Assembly (NCBI GenBank): GCA_001798855.1
Contig: MGQQ01000034.1
Location: 1 to 35,244, forward strand
Length of the DNA: 35,244 nt
Direction: 5' to 3'
Source: Deltaproteobacteria bacterium RBG_16_49_23
Lineage (GTDB): Bacteria; Desulfobacterota; BSN033; UBA1163
Shown: positions 9,612-16,665 of the stretch, piece by piece
Layout: every line of letters begins with the position of its first letter
Position numbering within the stretch: the stretch's first letter is position 1
Notes under the pieces: generated by a model
Seen by the model: only the letters and a program-made list of their open reading frames with translations
What the model was told of the DNA's origin: nothing
The model's database searches: none
Program-made: the position numbers and the translations under genes

Positions 9612-9791
9612 ATGGCTGAGCATAAAAAGAAGGAAATCATTGGCTATTACACGGATGATGGGAGCATTTATTGTGTGGATTGCGTCCTGAAAACCCAAGA
9701 ACAGATAAGAAAAGAGATCGAAAAAGCCATTACTGCGGAAGATACAGAGAAAGAATTGTATTTCTGTGACGGATGTAAGAAGGAAATGTAG
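9612..9791 (+). CDS. small double-CxxC protein, 59 aa
   Basis: The 59-residue ORF runs from ATG 9612 to TAG 9791. It contains two CxxC motifs, CVDC at residues 21-24 and CDGC at 52-55. These are separated by a helical, charged linker, the pattern of a tiny zinc ribbon or other four-cysteine metal-binding knuckle. A GGGGGT tract lies just before the start. It follows the 101-aa ORF by 18 bases and is probably co-transcribed with it. No family is recognised. The paired cysteines make chance unlikely. It could bind zinc as a regulator or act as a redox protein. Confidence 0.55.
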   Translation: MAEHKKKEIIGYYTDDGSIYCVDCVLKTQEQIRKEIEKAITAEDTEKELYFCDGCKKEM

Positions 9792-9993
9792 TGAGGAGAC
9801 AAAGAAACTTCATCAAGCCCACATGGGCAGTCTCCATCTCGGCATATAACGTTCTTAAGTGATTTACAGACGATCCTCCCCCGGCGAGACTCCCCTTGTC
9901 TTCCATCTGTTCCATCAATTCAAATGAATGAACTCCACTTTTTTTATCCAGCCGGGAATGAATCTGTGGTAAGATGGAAACTGGAGGGACGCC

Positions 9994-10470
9994 ATGAACG
10001 AGAACATTGAGTTCAAGCTGAATCACAAGCCCGTGCAATGGTCAGGAGACGGGGAACGGATGCTGTTGTGGGTCTTGCGAACCGATCTTGGTCTTACCGG
10101 CGCCAAGTATGGCTGCGGGAAGGGGATCTGCGGGGCCTGCACGGTCCTGATTAATAAGAAAGCTCTCCGGTCCTGTCAGGTTCCTTTAAAGGAGATCCAC
10201 GGGAAGGAAGTCATCACCATCGAAGGGTTAGCCCAGAACGGCCAGCTCCACCCGCTCCAGAAGGCGTTTATCGAAAAGGGCGCATTGCAGTGCGGGTTTT
10301 GCACACCGGGCATGATCCTGAGCGCTTATCGCCTGCTGATGGAGAAGCCTGTGCCGACGGAGGAGGATATTCTCCAGGGAATGAACGACGTTCTCTGCCG
10401 TTGCGGAGCCCATCAGCGGATCGTGCAGGCAATTCAGAGCGCAGCAATCGAGCTTCGTTCACCCCGTTAG
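9994..10470 (+). CDS. (2Fe-2S)-binding small subunit of a molybdenum hydroxylase
   Basis: This 158-residue protein is the iron-sulfur subunit of the xanthine dehydrogenase/isoquinoline 1-oxidoreductase alpha family. The plant-ferredoxin-type cluster is bound by Cys41, Cys46, Cys49 and Cys61 (CGKGICGACT region). The second cluster is bound by Cys100, Cys103, Cys135 and Cys137 (CGFCTPGM and CRCGAH). Length is typical. It passes electrons from the molybdenum site of the large subunit encoded directly downstream. The ATG is preceded by GGAGGG. The last three codons, including the TAG stop, lie in a 61-bp palindromic repeat (10462-10522), so the native C-terminus may have been altered by that insertion. 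The substrate cannot be told from sequence. Confidence 0.93.
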   Translation: MNENIEFKLNHKPVQWSGDGERMLLWVLRTDLGLTGAKYGCGKGICGACTVLINKKALRSCQVPLKEIHGKEVITIEGLAQNGQLHPLQKAFIEKGALQCGFCTPGMILSAYRLLMEKPVPTEEDILQGMNDVLCRCGAHQRIVQAIQSAAIELRSPR

Positions 10471-10522
10471 AAATTCCAGTCGTTGCGATCGAAACCGGAC
10501 GGTCCATTATTTCTGAGGAGGG
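10462..10522. repeat. 61-bp palindromic element, copy 1
   Basis: This copy begins CCCCGTTAGA and shares its core (ATTCCAGTCGTT, CGAAACCG, CATTATTTCT) with the 61-bp copy at 22876-22936. Its right end has diverged (TCTGAGGAGGG instead of TCTAACGGGG). CCC CGT TAG are the last two codons and the stop of the small-subunit gene. The right end supplies GGAGGG before the large-subunit ATG. No target-site duplication is visible. Confidence 0.75.
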
Positions 10523-10527
10523 TATCG

Positions 10528-12669
10528 ATGGAGAAAGAAAGGACAAGAACCACTTACCCGGAGAATGAGGGGGACTCTTCTCTTCTCAGCCGGAGACAGT
10601 TTCTAAAGGGTCTGGGCGGAGGGATCTTCATCCTCTTCTCTTACGGCGAGGTTGCAGAGAGCCAGCAGCCTGGAACTCAAGCGCCCGTGGACTTCAATGC
10701 GATCCTGAACATTCGGGAGGATGGCCGGGTCTCCTGCTACACCGGAAAGATTGAGATGGGCCAGGGGATCGTAACCTCCCTCGCACAGATGCTTGCCGAG
10801 GAACTCGATGTTCCATTGGGCTCTGTCGATATGGTGATGGGAGATACGGACCTGTGCCCATGGGATATGGGAACCTTCGGCTCAAGAAGCACGAAGCATT
10901 TCGGGCCCACTCTGAGAGAGGCTGCTGCTGAAGCGAGGGCTTTGTTGATTCAACTGGCAGCGGAACATCTCAAGCTGCCCGAGAATCGACTGTCCACAAG
11001 ACAGGGAGCGGTCTTTAACAAGGAGAATGAGAAGAACAGGGTTTCGTACGCCACGTTGACCAAGGGGAAAAGAATCGAGAAGCGCCTTGAAAGAAAGCCA
11101 TCCTTGAAACCCGTTTCAAACTTTACAGTTTCCGGCAAGCCGGCCAACCGGAAGGACGCCCTGGAGAAGGTGACAGGCAAAGCACAATTCACAGGCGATA
11201 TTCGCCTGCCAGGGATGCTTTATGCAAGGATTCTAAGACCTCCTGCTCATGGAGCCCGGCTTAAACGCGTTGATACCGGCGCTGCCCAAGCAGTCAAAGA
11301 CGTCCAGGTCATCAGGGATGGCGATCTGATCGCCGTCCTCCATTCCCATCCCGATAAGGCAGAAAAAGCGCTGGCCAGGATCAAGAGCGAGTTCGAAGTG
11401 CCAACATCAGAGGTCAACGAACGGACCATCTTCGAGCATTTATTGAAGGTTGCGCCCGAAGGAACTGTGGTTCAGCAGGCAGGAGATATTGAAAAGGGAA
11501 GGGGCCTTGCGAAAATGAGACTCGACGGGACCTACCTCACCCGTTACGTGGCCCATGCTCCAATCGAGACCCATACGGCTGTGGTCAATGTTGAAAAAAA
11601 TAAGGTCACTGTCTATGCTTCCACTCAGAGGCCTTTCAGGGCTAAGGAAGAGGTTGCCGAGGCGCTCGCCGTTCCTGCCCGGAATGTGCGGGTCATTACA
11701 CCCTATGTGGGTGGAGGGTTTGGCGGAAAGAGCTGGAACAGGCAGGTCGTTGAGGCAGCCCGGCTGTCAAAACTTGCAGCCAGACCGGTGCAGGTGATGT
11801 GGAGCCGGGAGGAGGAATTTTTCTATGACACCTTTCAGCCTGCAGCGATTGTTAAGATCAGCTCCGGCCTGGATGATACGAACCGGATCGTTTTCTGGGA
11901 GTATCATGTCTATTTTGCAGGAGAGAGAAGCTCCCAATTATTCTACGATGTCCCTCATATTCTTACGGTCCCCCATGGCTCCTGGTCGGGGGGAGCGGGG
12001 GTTCATCCCTTTCAAACAGGGACCTGGCGAGCCCCTGGCAGTAATTCGAATACCTTTGGACGAGAGTCGCACATTGACCTGATGGCCGTACACGCAGGGA
12101 TCGATCCCCTGACCTTCCGTTTGAATCATTTGAAGGACAGGCGGATGCGCAGGCTTCTCGAGGCAGCAGCCCAGCAGTTCGGCTGGAAGTCTTTGAAGAG
12201 GCCTATCAGCAGGGGAGAGGGGGTTGCCTGCGGCGACTATCTCGGGACCTATGTAGCAGTGATGGCCGAGGTCGATGTGGATAAGAAGACAGGCAAGGTT
12301 CAGGTGAAGAGGGTCGTCATCTGTCAGGATATTGGTCAGGTGATTAATCCGGAAGGGGCGAAGATGCAGATGGAAGGCTGCGTGATGATGGGGCTGGGTT
12401 ACACCCTGTCCGAGGAGATCCACTTCGATGGCGGTCAAATTAATGATCGCAATTATGATACATATGAAATACCCCGGTTCTCGGGATTGCCGAAAATCGA
12501 GACGGTGCTTATTGAGAACCCTGAAATGCCTCCCCAGGGAGGTGGAGAGCCTGCCATTATCTGCACGGGAGCGGTGATTGCCAATGCCATCTACGATGCC
12601 ATAGGAGTCCGTTTGTTTGAACTTCCCATGACTTCGGACCGGATCATGAAAGCGATGACAAAGAAGTAA
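10528..12669 (+). CDS. molybdopterin-binding large subunit, xanthine dehydrogenase/IorB family, Tat-exported
   Basis: The 713-residue protein is the catalytic subunit partnering the upstream 2Fe-2S protein. A twin-arginine motif SRRQFLK (residues 21-27) precedes a hydrophobic segment, so the dimer is probably exported folded to the periplasm, as in isoquinoline 1-oxidoreductase and membrane-type aldehyde dehydrogenases. The cofactor-binding segment VGGGFGGKSW is present. GGGEPAI near the C-terminus contains the expected catalytic glutamate (about Glu674). The start at ATG 10528 is chosen over an upstream in-frame codon because GGAGGGT lies 5 bases before it. There is no FAD subunit and no cytochrome c partner nearby, so the electron acceptor is unknown. 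Substrates of the family are aldehydes or N-heterocycles. Confidence 0.92.
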   Translation: MEKERTRTTYPENEGDSSLLSRRQFLKGLGGGIFILFSYGEVAESQQPGTQAPVDFNAILNIREDGRVSCYTGKIEMGQGIVTSLAQMLAEELDVPLGSVDMVMGDTDLCPWDMGTFGSRSTKHFGPTLREAAAEARALLIQLAAEHLKLPENRLSTRQGAVFNKENEKNRVSYATLTKGKRIEKRLERKPSLKPVSNFTVSGKPANRKDALEKVTGKAQFTGDIRLPGMLYARILRPPAHGARLKRVDTGAAQAVKDVQVIRDGDLIAVLHSHPDKAEKALARIKSEFEVPTSEVNERTIFEHLLKVAPEGTVVQQAGDIEKGRGLAKMRLDGTYLTRYVAHAPIETHTAVVNVEKNKVTVYASTQRPFRAKEEVAEALAVPARNVRVITPYVGGGFGGKSWNRQVVEAARLSKLAARPVQVMWSREEEFFYDTFQPAAIVKISSGLDDTNRIVFWEYHVYFAGERSSQLFYDVPHILTVPHGSWSGGAGVHPFQTGTWRAPGSNSNTFGRESHIDLMAVHAGIDPLTFRLNHLKDRRMRRLLEAAAQQFGWKSLKRPISRGEGVACGDYLGTYVAVMAEVDVDKKTGKVQVKRVVICQDIGQVINPEGAKMQMEGCVMMGLGYTLSEEIHFDGGQINDRNYDTYEIPRFSGLPKIETVLIENPEMPPQGGGEPAIICTGAVIANAIYDAIGVRLFELPMTSDRIMKAMTKK

Positions 12670-12672
12670 TCC

Positions 12673-12933
12673 ATTTCAAATTTTTGTAACACTTTAGCTC
12701 TTTGAAATGGAGTGGTATTGGGGCATCGATCAGAGATGCCCCCAAAGTTTTAGAATGCGGTCATTCATAAATTATGGCATTTGAGCGAGGGATGGAAACA
12801 AAGCGCTGAAATACGATTGGAGCCATCTGATTGATCCGGTAAAAGGTTTCCGCTCTAAAACTTCTTCAGCATCCCTGACCGATGCCCCATGGGTCATTTT
12901 TTAAAACGCTAAAGTGTTACAAATTTTTGAAAT
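12673..12933. mobile_element. 261-bp MITE-like element with 26-bp terminal inverted repeats
   Basis: The ends 12673-12698 and 12908-12933 are reverse complements over 26 bases with about two mismatches (left end starts ATTTCAAATTTTTG, right end finishes TTTTTGAAAT). A second pair of arms at 12720-12760 and 12850-12888 extends the hairpin, sharing TCTAAAACT and CGATGCCCC. There is no ORF. The left end is 3 bases after the molybdenum hydroxylase stop. The right end is 25 bases from the convergent livF stop, so the element fills the convergent gap and may act as a bidirectional terminator. Confidence 0.8.
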
Positions 12934-12958
12934 ATTAAGGTAGACAAGAACAGAAAGA

Positions 12959-13690
12959 TTAGCCTCCCAAGTAGAGGCGGCGGACGTCGGGGTTGGTCAG
13001 CAGATCTCTTCCCTTTCCCTCAAACCGGTTGTTCCCCATCTCCAGGACATAGCCATAATCCGAATATTCCAGAACCATGGCCGCCTTCTGCTCCACAATG
13101 AGGCAGGGGATGCCGGACTCTTTGATCTCCACAACCTTCTCGAATACGGTCTTTACCCATTTGGGCGAAAGCCCGAGAGAGGGCTCGTCGAGGAGAAGGA
13201 GTTTGGGCTGGATCATCATTGCCCTTGCCAGAGAGAGCATCTGCTGTTCCCCTCCGCTCATCTGACTGGCCTTTCTCTTCTTCTTCTCCATCAACCATGG
13301 AAAGAGTTGATCAATTCGTTGGAGAGATTTTTCTTTCTCCTGCCGGTCCTTAATCGTCCAGGCGCCCATATCGAGGTGCTCCTGGACGGTCATATCCGGA
13401 AAGACGACCCGTCCCTGTGGATTGAAGGCCATGCCTTTCTCCACGATCCGGTAGGGAGGCGTGCCGGTCACGTCTTCACCCTTGAAGACCACTTTCCCTG
13501 AGGTGACTTTTAGCAGACCTGCGGCCGCCTTGAGGACGGTCGATTTCCCGGCTCCGTTGGGCCCGATCAATCCGACGATCTCGCCTCTTCTCACCGAGAG
13601 GGAGATGCCGTGGAGGATCTCCATCTTTCCATAGCCTGAGACAAGGCCATCGATTGTTAAAATCTTTTCTTCTTTTCTTTCCACCCTCAC
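12959..13690 (-). CDS. livF: branched-chain amino acid ABC transporter ATP-binding protein LivF
   Basis: This 243-residue ABC ATPase of the LivF type has Walker A GPNGAGKST (43-51), signature MSGGEQQM, and Walker B LLLLDEPS followed by the LivF-like LGLSP. It energises uptake of branched-chain amino acids or related ligands with LivG through the LivHM channel. It is the last gene of the livKHMGF operon. The start is a GTG at 13690-13688 lying at the edge of repeat DNA rich in CCCTC. A GTG two codons later is equally possible. The substrate of this family cannot be inferred from the ATPase. Confidence 0.92.
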   Translation of the reverse strand: MRVERKEEKILTIDGLVSGYGKMEILHGISLSVRRGEIVGLIGPNGAGKSTVLKAAAGLLKVTSGKVVFKGEDVTGTPPYRIVEKGMAFNPQGRVVFPDMTVQEHLDMGAWTIKDRQEKEKSLQRIDQLFPWLMEKKKRKASQMSGGEQQMLSLARAMMIQPKLLLLDEPSLGLSPKWVKTVFEKVVEIKESGIPCLIVEQKAAMVLEYSDYGYVLEMGNNRFEGKGRDLLTNPDVRRLYLGG

Positions 13691-13706
13691 CCCATCCCCT
13701 CCCTCA

Positions 13707-13727
13707 CCCTCCCCTTGAAGGGGAGGG
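13707..13727. repeat. palindromic hairpin between livG and livF
   Basis: CCCTCCCCTT and AAGGGGAGGG form perfect 10-base arms around a single G. It is one of the G/C-run hairpins that recur in gaps across the window. Confidence 0.7.
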
Positions 13728-13777
13728 AATATTTGAGTTAGTGCTTATGCCCGCCAAGAGAGAGGTAAAACGTTTGA

Positions 13778-14488
13778 TCATCTTCCGAAATAGTGTTCCA
13801 GCAATCTTTCGTCCTGCTGGATGAGGCTGCAGCTTCCCTCTGCGATCTTCTGCCCGTAGTTGAGGGCAATCGCATTCTGACAGTGGTTCATGATCACGCC
13901 CATGTCGTGCTCAACGATGATAAACGTCTTTCCCCCTTCGTTTAACCGGTGGATCAATGCCATCAATTCATTCTGAAGCGTTGGATTGATGCCGGCGGCA
14001 GGCTCATCGAGGAGGATGAGCTCCGCATCGAACATCAGAACCTGCGCCAGGGAGAGGAGTTTCTGCTGGCCGAAGGAGAGGTCGGAGGCATAATCGTCCT
14101 TCTTTTCAGAAAGCTTGACCAGTTGAAGCAGCTCCATTGCCCTCTCCATCACCCTTCTCTCCCTTCCCTTTCCCACAACGACGAGATTCTCGAGAAGGGT
14201 CATCTTTGGAAAGATCCGGATGATCTGATAGGTTCTGCCGACCCCCCGCCGGGCAATCTCGTAGGGTTTCTTGCCTGTAATCTCTTCGCCCTTAAAGAAG
14301 AGATGTCCTGAATCGGGCTGAAGCACTCCTGTGATGAGATTGAAGAGGGTTGTCTTGCCTGCTCCGTTCGGGCCGATTAGGCCGGTGATCGAACCCTGCT
14401 CGATGTTAAAGGAGCAGTGGTCCAATGCCGCCACCTCGCCAAATTTTTTCACCACATCATCTATTCTTAAGATGGTTTCGTTGTGCAT
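13778..14488 (-). CDS. livG: branched-chain amino acid ABC transporter ATP-binding protein LivG
   Basis: This 236-residue ABC ATPase has Walker A GPNGAGKTT (39-47), signature LSFGQQ and Walker B LILLDEPAAGINP. The PAAG(I/L)NP stretch after Walker B is typical of LivG rather than LivF. It pairs with LivF to drive the LivHM permease. The ATG at 14488 follows a GGAAG-like ribosome-binding site and an A-rich tract. A hairpin at 14525-14541 separates it from livM. The family is certain; the ligand is unknown. Confidence 0.93.
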   Translation of the reverse strand: MHNETILRIDDVVKKFGEVAALDHCSFNIEQGSITGLIGPNGAGKTTLFNLITGVLQPDSGHLFFKGEEITGKKPYEIARRGVGRTYQIIRIFPKMTLLENLVVVGKGRERRVMERAMELLQLVKLSEKKDDYASDLSFGQQKLLSLAQVLMFDAELILLDEPAAGINPTLQNELMALIHRLNEGGKTFIIVEHDMGVIMNHCQNAIALNYGQKIAEGSCSLIQQDERLLEHYFGR

Positions 14489-14524
14489 TTTTTTTTCTTC
14501 CGCCCCTTCCCCTCACCCTCGCCC

Positions 14525-14541
14525 TCTCCCCTAAGGGGAGA
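14525..14541. repeat. palindromic hairpin between livM and livG
   Basis: TCTCCCCT and AGGGGAGA are perfect 8-base arms. It belongs to the same G/C-run class as the other intergenic hairpins. Confidence 0.65.
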
Positions 14542-14554
14542 TGAGTAAAGGGAG

Positions 14555-15505
14555 CTATATCTTCCTAATCCTTGGAAGGACCCCTCTCTCCTTCATCCAG
14601 CCTAAAAGGCCCTGAGGAAAAAATAGGATCAACAGGATGAGTATCCCTCCAAAAATCGCCATATAGAGGATGGTTAATTCAGCCCAGAGGATCTCATGGA
14701 TGAAGGTGAAGAGCGTTGCCCCGATGGCCGGACCGAAGACCGTTCCCACACCCCCAAAAAGGGCCATCACAATGGGGGTGAGTGTGAGATGGATGGTAAA
14801 GCCGAATGATGGATCGATATAGTTCTGATAGGTGAAATGGATCGCACCTGCCAGTCCTGTGAGAAAGGCGCTGAGAACAAAGGCGATGATCTTTTCCCGG
14901 GTGGTGTGAATGCCCAGTGTTTCTGCGGCCTGTTCATCCTCGCGGATGGCCATGAGTCGAAGGCCGAATTTGGAGGATGTGATTTTATAGCAGACGATGA
15001 CCGTCATGAAGGCCAGGAGAAGAATTGACCAGTAGAGTGCGGAGAGGCTGATGCCTGCGACAAAAGGAACGCCTTTTCCTCCGTGCGTGATGGGCTCGAG
15101 ATATTCCGTGCCAAAGAGCTCCCTTGTCCCTTCGGTCAGGGCCACCATGGAGATGGCAAAGTAGACGCCTTTGATCCGGAGAAGAATGTACCCCACTCCA
15201 ATGGAGACGATGCCGACAAAGAGGGCTCCGATGGGCCAGGCAAGAAGCCAGAAGAATTTATGGTCGGCGATGAGAAGGCTGCTCACATATCCGCTCACTC
15301 CGATAAACCAGGCGAGACCGAAATTGGTATATCCGGTCAACCCCGAGAAGAGGTTCCATCCCGAGGCATAGACGGTATAGATGAGAATGAGGACCAGGAG
15401 GGTCATCCAGTAGTCCGAAGCAAAGAAAGGGACCGAGACGAGAAAAGCCATCAACAGAGAAATCCCCAACCCAATCAGATTTCTATCTCCAGATGAATTC
15501 TTCAT
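14555..15505 (-). CDS. livM: branched-chain amino acid ABC transporter permease LivM
   Basis: The 316-residue protein is almost wholly hydrophobic, with about nine membrane segments. It carries LivM landmarks such as SGLTGYTNFG near the N-terminus, the cytoplasmic coupling helix around AIREDEQAAETLGI, and GGVGTVFGPAIGA near the C-terminus. It forms the inner-membrane channel with LivH. The ATG at 15505 has only a weak ribosome-binding site, and the upstream gap is filled by nested palindromes (15533-15639). That raises the possibility that repeats changed the spacing and expression of this operon. Confidence 0.92.
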   Translation of the reverse strand: MKNSSGDRNLIGLGISLLMAFLVSVPFFASDYWMTLLVLILIYTVYASGWNLFSGLTGYTNFGLAWFIGVSGYVSSLLIADHKFFWLLAWPIGALFVGIVSIGVGYILLRIKGVYFAISMVALTEGTRELFGTEYLEPITHGGKGVPFVAGISLSALYWSILLLAFMTVIVCYKITSSKFGLRLMAIREDEQAAETLGIHTTREKIIAFVLSAFLTGLAGAIHFTYQNYIDPSFGFTIHLTLTPIVMALFGGVGTVFGPAIGATLFTFIHEILWAELTILYMAIFGGILILLILFFPQGLLGWMKERGVLPRIRKI

Positions 15506-15532
15506 GATGGTTTCGTAACCCCCTCACCCTTC

Positions 15533-15588
15533 CCCTCTCCCCTGCCTTCGCCGAAACGCTTCGTGCAGGCAGGCACCAGGGGAGAGGG
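15533..15588. repeat. nested palindrome: CCTGCC element inside a CCCTCTCCCCT hairpin
   Basis: The outer arms CCCTCTCCCCT (15533-15543) and AGGGGAGAGGG (15578-15588) are perfect. The loop is occupied by a second palindrome, 15541-15573, starting CCTGCCTTCG and ending CAGGCAGG. That inner unit is the reverse complement of the one at 4206-4239. Confidence 0.75.
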
Positions 15589-15615
15589 AATAACTTTAAG
15601 GATCTAATTTAAATC

Positions 15616-15639
15616 CCCTCCCCCTTCGACGGGGGAGGG
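15616..15639. repeat. palindromic hairpin between livH and livM
   Basis: CCCTCCCCC and GGGGGAGGG are perfect 9-base arms around TTCGAC. Confidence 0.65.
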
Positions 15640-15677
15640 CGTGGGTGGGGGTGATTTTAACTTACTTTCCACGCAAT

Positions 15678-16529
15678 TCATTTCTTAAACAGTCCTGTCG
15701 GTTTTAACAGGAGGATGAGAAGGATGGTCATCGATGGAATGATCTGCGCCATCTTGGCGCTCCAATATTGAGTCGTCAGGCTCTCTAACACACCGATGAT
15801 CAAACCTCCTGCGAGCGCCCCCTGAATATTTCCCAACCCGCCCAGCACTACAATGGCAAATGCCTTTGATACATAACTTGCGCCCATCTGGGGGAAGATG
15901 ACCCATTGAAGGCTGACGATGGTTCCAGCCGCCCCTGCCAGAGCAATTCCCATTCCGAAGGTCACGGCCCTCATCCGCATCGTGTTGATGCCGCAGACCA
16001 GAGCCACCTCCGAATTCTGTGAGGTGGCCCGGATGCCCTTTCCCAGCCTGGAATATTTCAGAAAGGCAAAAAGGGCGGCTGTGATCCCCAGGGCCAGAAA
16101 GAAGGAGACGGTCTTGCTCTTTGCGAAGACCAATCCGAAAAAGGGAAAGCTACCGGTCAGATAAGGGACGGAACGGTAGGTATTGGTCCAGAAGAATTGG
16201 GCCAGATTCCAGATGAGGATGGACATGCCAAAGGTCAGGATCAATGCGGAAAGCTCCGGCGCCTTTGTCAATCTTTCGGTGATCCGTTTATGAATCGTCA
16301 TGCCGGCGAAGAAGAAGATGGGGATGGCGAGGGCGACCGAGAGCAGAGGGTTGAAGTGAATGAGGCTGAAAGCCCAGAAAGCGAGATAGGCGCCCAGCAT
16401 GACGAACTCGCCGTGGGCAATGTTGACAATTCCCACGACTCCCCAGACCAGAGTGAGGCCCATTCCGACCAGGGCGTAGACAGAGCCGAGCATCAAACCC
16501 CTGATGAGGATTTCGATGAAGTTGGTCAT
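15678..16529 (-). CDS. livH: branched-chain amino acid ABC transporter permease LivH
   Basis: The 283-residue integral membrane protein opens with a LivH-type first helix region (LIRGLMLGSVYALVGMGL) and the conserved GVVGIVNIAHGEFVMLGAY. It contains the coupling helix region around GKGIRATSQNSEVA and ends in the usual LLLKPTGLF. It forms the heterodimeric permease with LivM. It lies between livK and livM in the expected order. The upstream gap of 136 bases contains a GGAAT-rich repeat and a CCTGCC palindrome. Confidence 0.93.
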   Translation of the reverse strand: MTNFIEILIRGLMLGSVYALVGMGLTLVWGVVGIVNIAHGEFVMLGAYLAFWAFSLIHFNPLLSVALAIPIFFFAGMTIHKRITERLTKAPELSALILTFGMSILIWNLAQFFWTNTYRSVPYLTGSFPFFGLVFAKSKTVSFFLALGITAALFAFLKYSRLGKGIRATSQNSEVALVCGINTMRMRAVTFGMGIALAGAAGTIVSLQWVIFPQMGASYVSKAFAIVVLGGLGNIQGALAGGLIIGVLESLTTQYWSAKMAQIIPSMTILLILLLKPTGLFKK

Positions 16530-16547
16530 AGCGAAGTTCTGCTGGAA

Positions 16548-16645
16548 TCATGGAATGGTGGAATGATGGAATATTGGGGATTTAGAATTGAATATTGTTT
16601 GAATTTAATTCCACATTCCACAATCCCTGCCTACCGGCAGGCAGG
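16548..16645. repeat. GGAAT-rich repeat and CCTGCC palindrome between livK and livH
   Basis: Short GGAAT-type repeats (GGAATCATGGAATGGTGG) can pair with ATTCCACATTCCAC downstream. Next comes the palindrome CCTGCCTACCGGCAGGCAGG at 16626-16645. It fills most of the livK-livH gap. Confidence 0.6.
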
Positions 16646-16665
16646 CGCATTCCGCAATCGAAGTG

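Noticed and set aside
9730..10038. 102-residue minus-strand ORF
   Set aside because: It overlaps the double-CxxC ORF and the start of the 2Fe-2S gene and resembles nothing.
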